From contig OY811982.1 in NCBI GenBank assembly GCA_963681505.1, positions 5,108,836 to 5,172,835 of the forward strand: DNA of 64,000 nt. The letters run 5' to 3'. Made by a program: the position numbers and the translations under genes. How positions within the stretch are numbered: the first letter of the stretch is position 1; every line of letters starts with the position of its first letter. The stretch is from Eunapius fragilis. Its lineage: Eukaryota; Porifera; Demospongiae; Spongillida; Spongillidae. The notes under the pieces are model-generated. The model ran no database searches. It saw nothing but the letters and a program-made list of their open reading frames with translations, and was not told where the DNA came from. Of the stretch, positions 1 to 11,613 are shown one piece after another.

Positions 1-1452
1 AATGTAAAATGGTTGACGTTAGTTTCATATTGGACGAAGCGGAGGCTGCCATTCGTAGAATAGCGCTGACAGTTCTGCTAATGAATTTTCTGACACGGAT
101 GGTTTAATACTTGAGGCGGAACGTCTGCTTATAGAGATATTAGCATTGTTGCGGATATTTTACCATCGAATGGCGGTGAGCTCCTGCTTAAAAGCATAGC
201 CGACATTTATACGTCCTTAGAGAACAAAAAAATTATTGCAAGATCATCATCAGTGCGGCAGAGGAAGGCCATGTGTCTATGTTTCGGAAGAGCAATTGTC
301 GTTACTCCTCTCGTTTCAGTTCAGTGTTGCGGATATAGCCAGCATGCTTCGTGTATCCAGCAGTACTGTAAAACGAAGAATCGTGCAATATGGTCTTGAG
401 AGCATGACGGATTACAGCGACATTACTGACTTGCAGTTGGATTTGATTGCTAATCAATTCATCATCAACCATCCGTGTTCAGGTGAAAAAAGCTTTGAAG
501 GATACTTGAGGCAAATGGGTTTGCGAGTTCAGCGCCAACGAATTCGAAACAGCCTTCAAAGAGTTGATTCTAGAGGCATTAGAAGTCGTTTCAATGGCAT
601 CCTTCATAGAAGGGTGTATTCTGTTCCCATGCATGCCCAACAGCTTGTGCATGTGGCACATAGACGGTCACCATAAGTTAATCAGGTGGCGAATCATTGT
701 TCATGGTGGCATAGATGGTTTTTCGAGGTTGCCGGTGTATTTAAGAGCATCCAACAATAACAAATCAGAGACTGTATTAAAATGCTTTCTTAGTGCAGTT
801 AGTGCATATGGTCTCCCTTCGCGGGTCAGATGTGACAAGGGTCGTGAAAATATTTTGGTATCTCAACATATGCTGAATCATCCAGAGCGTGGACCTGGCC
901 GTGGAAGCTGCATTACTGGTAGAAGTGTGCATAACCATGCAGAGGATTGAGCGGTTATGGAGGGATGTATTTGTAGGGTGTGTATCTTTATTTTATGACA
1001 TATTCTATGCTCTTGAAGATGGAAATTTGCTCAACCCTTCTGATCAAAATGATCTGTTTTGTCTGCATTATATATTTCTACCTCGTATCCAACATCAGCT
1101 GGATATGTTTCGTGAGAGTTACAGTCACCACATGCTTCGAAGTGAGAGGAACAAGAGCCCTTATCAGTTATGGATCAGAGGAATGTCTCAGTTGAATTCA
1201 GATAATTCAGCTGTTCAAGGTGTGTCAGAGCATATTATTAATTATGAGGACTATGGCATAGACTTTGCTTGTCCATGTCCTGCGAGTACTAATGATGACG
1301 TTGATGTACCTGATACACAATGCCCACTGGCAGTACAACAAATGGAACAGCTGAAGGATACCATTGACCCAATGCAGATCTGTTGTGATTATGTGGTGTC
1401 ATTGTACACCACAACCAGGGCATATGTACACTCCTGTATTAACAATCATTGA
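1..1452 (+). mobile_element. integrase-core (DDE) element, broken copy
   Basis: Coding segments on this strand read as the metazoan integrase-core protein family. In order there is a helix-turn-helix-like region (GRGRPCVYVSEEQ, then VSSSTVKRRIVQYGL), a VQRQRIRNSLQRVD segment, the catalytic start MWHIDGHHKLIRWR with VVHGGIDGFSR-like sequence, and a C-terminal part with GRSVHN, IERLWRDV and YQLW. The match is from memory of the family; no search was made. Proteins of this kind derive from cut-and-paste or integrase-bearing elements and are common in sponges, cnidarians and fish. The left end lies outside the window. The copy looks broken, with a few breaks, so it is treated as a fossil. Whether the parent was a simple DNA transposon or a larger element cannot be decided here. 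Downstream it is followed directly by a tandem repeat. Confidence 0.7.
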
Positions 1453-1518
1453 TGTATAAAAACCAGTTAATGAATTTTTCTTTTGTTCATGGTATTAATT
1501 TGATAAAAAGTCCCTATG

Positions 1519-1938
1519 TAAAGTCTGGGTACCTTGTAGGCCTGTGTGACTCATCCCTTAACTGTAGTCCTGGTGAATGAGTATAGTTACCAAGTGGTTA
1601 CGACATTGGGAGAAGCTTGGCTTCTATTATAGTGTGGTATTTAGCAGTCTCAAGTAAGGTCTGGGTACCTTGTAGACCTGTGTAACTTATCCCTAAACTG
1701 TTGTCCTATTGAATGAGTATAGTTACCAAGTGGGTACGACATTGGGAGAAGCTTGGCTTCTATTATAATAGTTGGGGACATGGGAGTCTCAAGTAAGATC
1801 TGGGTACTCCTTATCCCTTGACAGTTACAATAAATCATTCCAAACTGTTGTCCTAGTGAATGAGTATAGTTACCAAGTGGTATGACATTGGGAGAAGCTT
1901 GGCCTCTATTATAGTGTGGTACATAGGAATCTCTAGTA
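1519..1938 (+). repeat. tandem repeat, about 137-bp unit, three copies
   Basis: Three head-to-tail copies (about 1519-1655, 1656-1793, 1794-1938) share AGTCTGGGTACC, GAATGAGTATAGTTACCAAG and GACATTGGGAGAAGCTTGG in the same order. The third copy is the most diverged. No coding frame survives across the units. The downstream edge runs into a different dispersed repeat. Confidence 0.85.
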
Positions 1939-1950
1939 GGTCAGGGCATG

Positions 1951-2102
1951 GATGGTACTAAAATTAGGGCATCCAACCCTTGTTTTATAATAAATCATTC
2001 CAAACTGTTGTCTTAGTATAAATGCAATTCCCTTCTCTTCCTAAGCAACTAATATAAATATTTGTTTTAATAGTGCCACTACTCAGGTGGTACTATTAAA
2101 AC
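1951..2102 (+). repeat. dispersed repeat B copy 1, ending in a 39-base palindrome
   Basis: The phrase ATGGTACTAAAATTAGGG and the end at 2064-2102 recur at 12365-12475. The end is an imperfect palindrome: GTTTTAATAGTGCCAC pairs with GTGGTACTATTAAAAC around a short TACTCAG loop. The two window copies keep the same order and spacing of start phrase, ATATAAATATTTG and hairpin, as expected for a small non-autonomous element with a foldback end. Nothing coding was seen. Confidence 0.7.
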
Positions 2103-2523
2103 AAAAATATTAATGTTGCAGCTGTATAACGAAGCTTCTGCAAAATACACAGTATACGACTCATTGTTAGGGGGATACTTCCTTTCGATTAAGATCCATC
2201 AAGATAAATTAAACCTCGATTGTGTTCTATCGATGCAAACAAGTGGCCAATTGGAGTGTAACGAAGTGATTCCTACATCGATATAGTTTCGTGTGTGCTT
2301 GTTCACCCGGCAGCTGATACTCTTCTTCGAGGAGTTCTTTTCTACGAATGTGCCTGCTATTGTGGTATGTTCCATTGTACTAAGCATTACTAAATGTAGC
2401 AATATTCACATATCAGTCTATAGGCTTTATCAGATTGTTGCTTTTGATGTGGTGGATTGTAAGGTACATGTTTGTACTAACACATCAGCTGAGTTTTGTT
2501 TTTGATACTTTTCTACTTTGCAG
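2103..2523 (+). other. possible upstream exons of the HECT-like gene
   Basis: A 58-codon open stretch starts at an ATG near 2115, and a second open stretch near 2290-2370 ends at a plausible donor (GTATGTTCC). Both precede the first recognisable HECT exon, which begins after the acceptor TACTTTGCAG. Neither stretch could be matched convincingly to HECT sequence, so this is only a suggestion of where earlier exons might lie. Confidence 0.2.
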
Positions 2524-3958
2524 CAACGATTGTACTATCATTTAGGGGTGTTTGTAGCCATGTCCATAACGCAAGGGGGTTGTGGAATCCCTTTTCTGGC
2601 ATCGCCTGTATTTGACTACATTGTCAATGGAACATGTAGTGCTGTGAGCATAAGACCTTGTGATATTCCAGATATTTTACTAAGGAACACTGTAGAAAGT
2701 GTAAGCCACTACCTCTATTGCATTCTTCCAAATTATTCACAAATTCCATTTACAAGCATGCAGATAATTATGGATTTCTATATTAACTAAACCGTTCAAC
2801 TTGGAATCACAATCAGTACTCACCATGAGGATCTTCTTAGTATAGTGCACAGGCTATAATCCATACTGAGTATTTCCAAGGGACAACTCAATTGCATATC
2901 ACTTCATTCACTACATAACTCTTATACTACAATGTTTTTGATGGAATGCAGATTTATCAAGTACATAGTATTGAGATGTCTATCAATCTTCAATATTTAT
3001 CCTTATGAGTGTTAATTTTTATTTACCTAACCTTGTTTTCTAATATGCAAAGTGGAGGGGAGCAAGTGTAAAATATTAATTACAACATACCTGATCCCTA
3101 GCTTAATAGACGTTTAATTGTTATCTTATTTTATATGCATACATACATGTATTAAATTATACATATATGGGACGGTGTCCAGCAAAATCACCCTTCTGGA
3201 GTTTTAATTTTATCACTATAAAAATTGTACGTTACACAAAGCAACATATCTTCACAACGGTTTTATATTTTCTTTTCAAATTTCGTACACTTGTTCACAC
3301 ATCAGTTCTCTGTGTGCAAACCGATTTTGGTGCTCTAGATATTTTCCGTGCCATGGTTGCAAAGGTCTCCAATCCAATGGGTTAAGATTCCACATTTCTC
3401 CAGATACGAGTGACGATAACATGTCAAATTTGGAGTGTACATAGAAGGGTCCTGTAGCTACTGATTTCTGCAGATCGTTAAGTTTTTTCTTATCCGTTAC
3501 GGAGATATGGATTTTCAAAGTTATTCGACATTTCGCGCCACTCACCCTATTCCAATATGCCATTATGTAATGGTCACGCCCTTTAAATTTGAAGTTAGGT
3601 AATGAACTCCGCTTTGATCGTTCTACGTGGTGTATAAGCGATCGTACCTCGTACGCTATGTTTCAACATAAAACAGTATCGTACGTTCACATGTATCGCT
3701 TATGATGGATGCTGTGAATATTCATGGTAGTTTATATTGTGCACCCTTTTTCTATATCTGCTCAGTTTGTGGCATGTACATGTAAGCATGCACGTACCAT
3801 GCCTTCTAATCATGGGGCCACCTTCTTCACCCTCTACACCCTCTACACTAGTCTGGGGACCAGATGACTTGCTTGCGACAGTCAGTTATCTGGTACACAA
3901 ACTGCAGTACCTTTACTTAGTATGGCATATCTCTCTAGACCATTCATATTCACTGCCT

Positions 3959-6475
3959 TTCTTTCTATCTTACTTCCTCCTCCTTCTCCTCCTCTCCCTC
4001 CACCTCTTCCTATATTCCTTCATCCACCCATCCTCCTCCTCCCCTCCTCTTCCCTCCTCCTCCTCTCCTCCTCCCCTCCTCCTCCTCCCTCCTCCTCTTC
4101 CTCCCTATCACTTTCCCTCCTACCTTCCTTCCTATTACACCTAACACCCCTCCTACTCCTTTCTTTTGATTGCATCCACACCTCACCCTCCTCCTCCTCA
4201 TCCTCCTACTTCTACCTTCCTACCTGTTGCATCCTCCCCTCCTCCTTTCATTTTTCCCGTTGCATCCACCCCACCTACTCCTCCCCCTCCTCTACCTCCT
4301 TCTCCTCCTCCCCTCCTCCTCTTCCTATCTTCCTTCATCCACCCATCCTCCTCCTCCCCTCCTTCTCCTCCTCCCTCCTCCTCACCTCCCCTTCTCTTAC
4401 TCCCTCTCATTTTCCCTCCTACCTTCCGTCCTATTATACCTACCCCTCCCCCTCCTTTCGTTTGATTGCATCCAACCTCCCCTCCTCCTCCTCATCCTCC
4501 TACTTCTATCTTCCTACCTGTTGCATCCTTCCCTCCTCCCCCTCCTCCTTCCATTCTTCTTCCCATTGCATCCACTCCCCACCTTCTCCTCCCTCTCCTC
4601 TACCTCCTTCTCCTCCTCTTCCTATCCTTCATCCACCCATCCTCCTCCTCCCCCTCCTCCTCTCCTCCCCTCCACCTCCCTCCCCTCCCCCTCCTCCTCC
4701 TCCCATCTTCATCAACCCATCCTCCTCCCCTCCTCATCCACTCCGTCTCCCCTCCTCCTCCTCTCCGTCTCCCCTCCTCCTCCTCTCCGTCTCCCCTCCT
4801 CCCTCCACCTCCTCTCCTCCTCCCTCCTCCTCCCCTCCACCCCCTCCTCCTCCCCTCCTCCCTCCTCTGCCCCTCCTCCTCCCTCCTCCCCCCTCCTCCT
4901 CCCTCCTCCTCCCCTCCTCCTCCCTCCTCCTCCCTCCTCCTCCCCTCCTCCTCCCTCCTCCTCCCCTCCTCCTCCCTCCTCCCCCTCCTCCTCCCCTCCT
5001 CCCCCCCTCCCCTCCTCCCTCCCCCTCCCCTCCTCCTCTCCTCCTCCTCCCCTCCTCCTCCCTCCTCCACCCCTCCTCCTCCCTCCTCCTCCCCTCCTCC
5101 CCTCCTCCTCCCCTCCTCAACCCTCCTCCCCTCCTCCTCCCTCCTCCTCTCCTCCGCTTCACCTCCTATTCTCTTCCTCCTCCTCCTTCCATTCTTTCCG
5201 TCGCATCCCCCTACCTTCTCTTCCCCTCCTCTACCTCCTTCTCCTCTTCAGCCTCCTCTTTTTCCTATCTTCCTTCATCCACCCAACCTCCTCCCCCTTC
5301 TCCTCCTCCTCCTCCCTCCTCCTCCCCTCCCCCTCCTCCTCTTACTCCCTCTCATTTTCCCTCCTACCTTCCTTTCTATTACACCTACCCCCTCCTCCTT
5401 TCTTTTGATTGCATCCACACCTCCCCCTCCTCCTCCTCATCCTCCTACTTCTACCTTCCTACCTGTTGCATCCGTCCCTCCTCCCCTCCATCCACCCATC
5501 CTCCTTCCCTCCTCCTCTGCTCCTCCCCTCCCCCTCCTCCTCTTACTCCCTCCCATTTTCCCTCTTACCTTCCTTCCTATTACACCTACCCGTCACCTCC
5601 TCCTTTCTTTTGATTGCATCCACACCTCCCCCTCCTCCTCCTCATTCTCCTACTTCTACCTTCCTACCTGTTGCATCCTCCCCTCCTCCCCCTCCATCCA
5701 CCCATCCTCCTCCTCCTCTCCTCCCCTCCTTCTCCTCTCCCCTCCCCTCCTCCTCCCATCTTCCTTCATCCACTCATTCTCCTCCCCTCCTCCTCCTCCC
5801 TCCTCCTCCCCTCCTCCTCCCCTTCTCCTCCTCCCCTCCTCCTCCTCCCACCTCCTCCTCCCCTCCTCCTCCTCCCCTCCTCCTCCTCTTCCTCACCTAC
5901 CCCTCCTCCTCCTCTTACTCCCTCTCATTTTCCCTCCTACCTTCCTTCCTATTACACCTACTCCACCCCCTCCACCTTTCGTTTCATTGCATCCACACTT
6001 CCCCCTCCTCCTCCTCATCCTCCTACTTCTACCTTCCTACCCTTTGCATCCTCCCCTCCTCCCCCTCTTCCTCCTTCCCGTTGCATCCACCCCACCTTCT
6101 CCTCCCTCTCCTCTACCTCCTTCATCTCCTTTCCCTCCTCCTTTTCCTATCTTCCTTCATCCACCCATCCTCCTCCTCCCTTCCTCCTCCCCCTCCTCCT
6201 CCTCCCCTCCTCCTCTTCCTCCCTCCTCCCCTCCTCCTCTTACTCCCTCTCATTTTCCCTTCTACCCACCTACCCCTCCCCTCCTCCTTTCTTTTGATTG
6301 CATCCACACCTCCCCCTCCTCCTCCTCATCCTCCTACTTTTACCTTTCTACCTGTTGCATCCTCCCTCTCCTTCCCCTCCTCCTCCTTCCATTCTTCCCG
6401 TTGCATCCACCCCCATCTTCTCCTCCCCTTCCTCTACCTCCTTCTCCTCCCCCTCCTCCGCCTCCTCCTCCTCTT
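3959..6475 (+). repeat. polypyrimidine tract of left arm with higher-order repeats
   Basis: About 2.5 kb is nearly all C and T on the plus strand, mostly CCT/CTC triplets. Sparse A-containing phrases recur in fixed order: TTTGATTGCATCC (near 4164, 4461, 5402, 5608, 6294, with a variant near 5988), TCCTACTTCTACCTTCC, CCCGTTGCATCCACC, CTTCCTTCATCCACCCATCC and ACTCCCTCTCATTTTCCC. These mark a higher-order unit of roughly 200-900 bp. Long open frames here (Ser/Pro/Leu-rich) follow from the composition and are not taken as genes. Confidence 0.9.
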
Positions 6476-6479
6476 GGTA

Positions 6480-7190
6480 CCTTCCTTTCCATTGCATAAA
6501 TAAATGATAAGAGACATGTGTCGGAAGATACAATTCCTTATTTATCCAGCGTTAAATCTATTTGTATTGTAAGTCAATGTGTTGTAAATTTGCAAGCACC
6601 CGGAATCATTTTGGCACTTCAGCATATATAATGTTCTAGCAATAGAACCTCTCATGGGTTATTTTAAAACTAAAAAGGTGACGATGCAACAACCTAGTAG
6701 GACCTGCCAACAATTAGTCAGGGACATCAGATGCCCCCCCCCCCCCCCTCCTCTTTTCCCCCCCTCTCCTTACTTATAGTGTACTTTGTTTTTGGAAAGA
6801 CCTTAGTGCTATGACATGCACGCATGTAGTTCGAAACTACTTGTTCTAACTTCCATGTAGAGCATGTACAAGGTACTTCGGATTCTACCATACATGTACC
6901 ATTCTACCATGCTTGCTTGTCTATGTAAACCACTGGCCACCCACAATCTGTACTGATAAGGGTATAATAATATTCATAAAAGGCTTATACCAACATACAT
7001 TCCCTTGTGTAGAGCTCTAGAGTTCAGTTCTTGCACAGGCTCTGTATATAATCTCTTATAATAACCTTTTCTAGTTGCATGTAGTTTGCACATCCCAAAA
7101 AATACATTCCGCTGACTCCTAGGTGAAAACATATATCGAGGTGAACACTTCCTTTGAAACAAAGTGGTTAATATTAAATATCCTCCCTAC
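6480..7190. other. spacer between the foldback arms
   Basis: Ordinary mixed-composition sequence with no recognised gene. It holds a C15 run at about 6735 and ends near 7190 where the polypurine tract begins. It has no obvious inverted partner inside the window. Short open frames (under 65 codons) show no recognisable motif. Confidence 0.5.
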
Positions 7191-7195
7191 CCGAG

Positions 7196-10084
7196 AAGGT
7201 GGAAGGGGAGGAGGAGGAGGTAAAGGAGGGGGAGGAGGTACAGGAGGGGAGTAGGAGGTAGAGGAGGGGGAGAAGGAGGAGGTAGAGTAGGGGGGAGAGG
7301 TGGGGAGGTAGAGGATGGGGAGGTAGAGGATGGGGAGGTAGAGGATGGGGAGGTAGAGGATGGGGAGGTAGAGGATGGGGAGGAGGAACACGAGAAGGTA
7401 AAGGAGGGAGAGGGGTGGGTGCATCTGGAAGAATGGAAGGAGGAAGAAGAGGAGGAGGGGAGGATGCAACGGGTAAGAATGTAGAAGTAGGAGGAGGAGG
7501 AGGAGGAGGAGGAGGAGGAGGAGGAGGAGGAGGAGGAGGAGGAGGAGGTGTGGATGCAAGGAGGAGGGGGAGGGGTAGGAAGGAAGGTAGGAGGCAAAAT
7601 GAGAGGGAGTAAGAGGAGGAGGACAGGGAGGAGAGGAGGAGGAGAGGAGGAGGAGGGGAGGAGGAGGAGGGGAGGAGGATGGGTGGATGAAGGAAGATAG
7701 GAGGAGGAGGGGGAGGGGAGGAGGAGGAGAGGAGGAGGAAGATGGGTGGATGCAGGAAGATAGGAAGAGGAGGGAGAGGAGGAAAAGGAGGTAGAGGAAG
7801 AGGAGGAGAAGGTGGGGGTGGATGCAACAGGTAGGAAGGTAGACATAGGAGGATGAGGAAGGAGGAGGGAGGTGTAGATGAAATCAAAAGAAAGGAGGAG
7901 GGGAGGGGTAGGTGTAATAGGAAGGAAGGTAGGAGGGAAATGAGAGGGAGTAAGAGGAGGAGGGGGAGGGGAGGAGGAGGGTGTGTAGATGAAGGAAGAT
8001 AGGAGGAGGAGAAGGAGGTAGGAGCAAAATGAGAGGGAGTAAGAGGAGGAGGAGGAGGAGAGGAGAAAGAGAGGAAGAGGGGAGGAGGAGGGGAGGGGAG
8101 GAGGAGGGGAGGAGGAGGATGGGTGGATAAAGGAAGATAGGAGGAGGAGGGGAGGGAGGACGAGAAGAGGAGGAGGAGGATGGGTGGGTGAAGTAAGATA
8201 GGAAGAGGAGGAGGGAGAAGAGGGAAGGAGGTAGAGGAGGGGAAGGAGAAGGTAGGGGGTGGATGCAACGGAAAGAATGGAAGGAGGAGGGGAGGATGCA
8301 ACCGGTGGGAAGGTAGAAGCAGGGGAGGGGAGGAGGAGGGGAGGAGGAGGAGAGGAGGAGAGGAGGAGGGGAGGGGAGGAAGGAGGGGAGGAGGGAGGAG
8401 GAGGGGAGGAGGAGGGAGGAGGAGGGGAGGAGGAGGGAGGAGGAGGGGAGGAGGAGGGAGGAGGAGGGGAGGAGGAGGGAGGAGGGAGGAGTAGGGGAAG
8501 AGGAGTGAGGAGGAAGGGAGGAGGAGGGAGGAGGAGGGGAGGAGGAGGGAGGAGGAGGGGTGGAGGAGGAGGAGGGGAGGAGGAGGGAGGAGGGGAGGAG
8601 GAGGGGAGGAAGTGGAGGGAGGAGGAGGGGACGGAGAGGAGGAGGAGGAGACGGTAAGGAGGAGGAGGGGAGGAAAATGGGTGGATGAAGATAGGAGGAG
8701 GAGGGGGAGGGGAGGGAGGTGGAGGGGAGGAGAGGAGGAGGGGAGGATGAGGATGGGTGGATGAAGGAAGATAGGAGGAGGAGGGAAGGGGAGGACGAGG
8801 AGAGGAGGATGAGGATGGGTGGATGAAGTAAGATAGGAAGAGGAGGAGGGAGAAGAGGGAAGGAGGTAGAGGAGGGGAAGGATAAGGTAGGGGGTGGATG
8901 GAACGGAAAGAATGGAAGGAGGAGGGGAGAATGCAACCGGTGGGAAGGTAGAAGCAGGGGAGGGGAGGAGGAGGGGAGGAGGAGAAGAGGAGGAGGGGAG
9001 GGGGAGGGAGGAGATGAGGAGGGGAGGAGGAGGGGAGGAGGAGGGGAGGAGGAGGGGAGGAGGAGGGAGGAGGAGGGAGGAGGAGGGGGGAGGAGGGAGG
9101 AGGAGGGGAGGAGGAGGGAGGAGGATGGGAGGAGGGAGGGAGGAGAGGGAGGAGGAGGGAGGAGGAGGGGAGGAGGAGGGAGGAGGACGGCAGAGGGGAG
9201 GAGGAGGGAGAGGAGAGGAGGTGGAGGGAGGAGGAGGGGAGACGGAGAGGAGGAGGAGGGGAGACGGAGAGGAGGAGGAGGGGAGACGGAGAGGAGGAGG
9301 GGAGGAGGATGGGTGGATGAAGATAGGAGGAGGAGGAGGGGGAGGGGTGGGAGGTGGAGGGGAGGAGGAGGATGGGTGGATGAAGGATAGGAAGAGGAGG
9401 AGAAGGAGGTAGAGGAGAGGGAGGAGAAGGTGGGGAGTGGATGCAATGGGAAGAATGGAAGGAGGAGGGGAGGAGGGAAGGATGCAACGGGTAGGAAGAT
9501 AGAAGTAGGAGGATGAGGAGGAGGAGGGGAGGTTTGGATGGAATCAAACGAAAGGAGGGGGGAGGGGTATGTATAATAGGAAGGAAGGTAGGAGGGAAAA
9601 TGAGAGGGAGTAAAAGGAGAAGGGGAGGTGAGGAGGAGAAGGAGGGGAGGAGGAGGGGAGGAGGAGGGGAGGAGGAGGATGGGTTGATGAAGGAAGATAG
9701 GAAGAGGAGGAGGGGAGGAGGAGAAGGAGGTAGAGGAGGGGAGGAGAAGGTGGGGTGGATGCAACGGGAAAAATGAAAGGAGGAGGGGAGGATGCAACAG
9801 GTAGGACGGTAGAAGTAGGAGGATGAGGAGGAGGAGGGTGAGGTGTGGATGCAATCAAAAGAAAGGAGTAGGAGGGGTGTTAGGTGTAATAGGAAGGAAG
9901 GTAGGAGGGAAAGTGATAGGGAGGAAGAGGAGGAGGGAGGAGGAGGAGGGGAGGAGGAGAGGAGGAGGGGAGGAGGAGAGGAGGAGGAGGGAAGAGGAGG
10001 GGAGAAGGAGGATGGGTGGATGAAGGAAGATAGGAAGAGGTGGAGGGAGAGGAGGAGAAGGAGGAGGAGGTCAGATAGAAAGAA
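7196..10084 (+). repeat. polypurine tract of right arm with higher-order repeats
   Basis: This is the inverted counterpart of the left tract, about 2.9 kb nearly all G and A on the plus strand. The same marker phrases appear in complement (GGATGCAATCAAAAG near 9848, GGATGCAACGGG, GGGTGGATGAAGGAAGATAG). Internally there is a pure GGA run at about 7492-7546. The right arm is a few hundred bases longer than the left, so copy number of the internal units differs between the arms. Confidence 0.9.
7308..7383 (+). repeat. 15-bp tandem repeat AGGTAGAGGATGGGG
   Basis: Five near-perfect consecutive copies at the inner end of the polypurine arm. The homogeneity is much higher than in the rest of the tract, which suggests recent local expansion. 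No equivalent block was noticed at the inner end of the left arm. Confidence 0.85.
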
Positions 10085-11613
10085 AGGCAGTGAATATGAA
10101 TGGTCTAGAGAGATATGCCATACTAAGTAAAGGTACCGCAGTTTGTGTACCAGATAACTGACTGTCGCAAGCAAGTCATCTGGTCCCCAGACTAGTGTAG
10201 AGAGTGTAGAGGGTGAAGAAGGTGGCCCCATGATTAGAAGGCATGGTACGTGCATGCTTACATGTACATGCCACAATCTGAGCAGATAAAGAAAAAGGGT
10301 GCACAATATAAACTACCATGAATATTCACAGCATCCATCATAAGCGATACATGTGAACGTACGATACTGTTTTATGTTGAAACATAACGTACGAGGTACG
10401 ATCGCTTATATACCACGTAGAACGATCAAAGCGGAGTTCGTTACAGGGCGTGACCATTACATAATGGCATATTGGAATAGGGTGAGTGGCGCGAAATGTC
10501 GAATAACTTTGAAAATCCATATCTCCGTAACGGATAAGAAAATACTTAACGATCTGCAGAAATCAATAGCTACACGACCCTTCTATGTACACTCCAAATT
10601 TGACATGTTATCGTCACTCGTATCTGGAGAAATGTGGAATCTTAACCCATTGGGTTAGAGACCTTTGTAACCGTGGCATGGAAAATATCTAGAGCACCAA
10701 AATCGGTTTGCACATAGCGAACTGATGTGTGAACAAGTGTACGAAATTTGAAAAGAAAATATAAAACCGTTGTGAAGATATGTTGCATTTTGTAACGTAC
10801 AATTTTTATAGTGATAAAATTAAAACTCCAGAAGGGTGATTTTGCTGGACACCGTCCCATATATATATATATATATATTTGCATTGCACAGGTAACTGAT
10901 GCCAAGTCTTTAACTGAATTAAAAGAGGTGTTTGTTCCTGATGGCATTGCATGGGCATTGCTATCGGAATGCGGACTTTCGAGTCCACTAGACAGCTTTG
11001 ACCTCAAACCGTGTAATTGTCCTGGCTATTTGATTTCCACCTAATGTTCAAGGTTAAAGCAGCGATGGACCAATTCCTAGAGGGATTAGACACCCTAGGA
11101 GTACTGAGTGAAGTATGAAAGCAACCGACATTATTCACAGATTTTTTTACTATACTCTGAACAAAACATTGATGCTGGTAATAATGCATACTGTGACTTA
11201 ACCCTAACCTATATGATTATTCACTTATTGGTGTTTTGTTACAAGATCTTCTTCGGTCCATATTGGAAATAAAGTTCAGTGGGAATTCTACAACCTACTC
11301 AACCGAGTATGCAGCGTACGCCAATTTCAACCTCTTTATTGAGGAGTGCAGTGAAGGTACGTGTGTATTTATTTATTTTTTAATCTCATTGTGCATCATG
11401 CACATTCACAGGAACTGCAGATGGCTGTACGCTGCGGGATATTTTGACCTTTTTTACAGGATCATCATTTATTCCTCCACAAGGGTTTGGGAAGAAATGT
11501 CAAATCACCTTTTTGGTTGATGATTCACCATTATCAACTGCTTCTATGTGCGAAATGGAGATTCGTCTTCCTACTGTGCATGGTGAAAATTATACTTCCT
11601 TCAAGAATCGTTA

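Larger units (their letters stand above)
3169..10858. mobile_element. 7.7-kb foldback element with very long inverted arms
   Basis: The outer ends are inverted copies: GGGACGGTGTCCAGC at 3169 and its complement ending at 10858. Both are flanked by AT-rich sequence (ATATAT). Each arm starts with about 780 bp of unique sequence (3169-3958 and 10085-10858) that aligns with few differences and one short gap near 3590 (CACGCCCTTTAAATTTG against CACGCCCTG). Each arm then turns into a kilobase-scale purine/pyrimidine tract. A spacer of about 0.7 kb (6480-7190) separates the arms. No transposase was seen, so this would be a non-autonomous foldback (FB/long-TIR) element. The arms differ by scattered substitutions, which argues against a simple assembly palindrome. 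Its insertion lies inside the HECT-like gene's intron. Confidence 0.8.
2524..11613 (+). pseudogene. HECT-domain (G2E3-like) ubiquitin ligase relic, split by a foldback element
   Basis: Exon 2524-2700 encodes the mid-HECT segment YYHLGVFVAMSITQGGCGIP, ending LLRNTVES before a GTAAGC donor. The next exon starts at 10892 after TTGCATTGCACAG and continues in phase as VTDAKSLTELKEV, then AAMDQFLEGLDTLGVL. Later exons are 11246 to about 11355 (LLRSILEIKFSGN, FIEECSEG) and about 11411-11613 (LRDILTFFTGSSFIPPQGFG, then STASMCEMEIRLPTVHG and a stop). The last exon holds the HECT C-terminal fold with the cysteine that would carry ubiquitin. The exon at 10892 changes frame twice between about 10990 and 11030 and meets a TGA near 11113, so the gene looks decayed. 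HECT ligases transfer ubiquitin to substrates. The large intron 2701-10891 is almost wholly occupied by the foldback element. Confidence 0.65.

Noticed and set aside
3922-6507. Long Ser/Pro/Leu-rich open frames (up to 677 codons) on the plus strand
   Set aside because: All three frames are open because the tract is almost free of A and G. Composition explains the absence of stops, and there is no domain, start context or splice signal.
7187-10306. 1,039-codon minus-strand frame and Arg/Glu/Gly-rich plus-strand frames in the right arm
   Set aside because: Inverted copy of the same pyrimidine tract; frames are compositional. The similarity of the two N-terminal 90 residues only reflects the inverted arms.
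3169-10858. Assembly artefact as the origin of the giant inverted repeat
   Set aside because: Arms differ by substitutions, small gaps and length, which a mirrored assembly error would not produce. Long reads are still needed for certainty.
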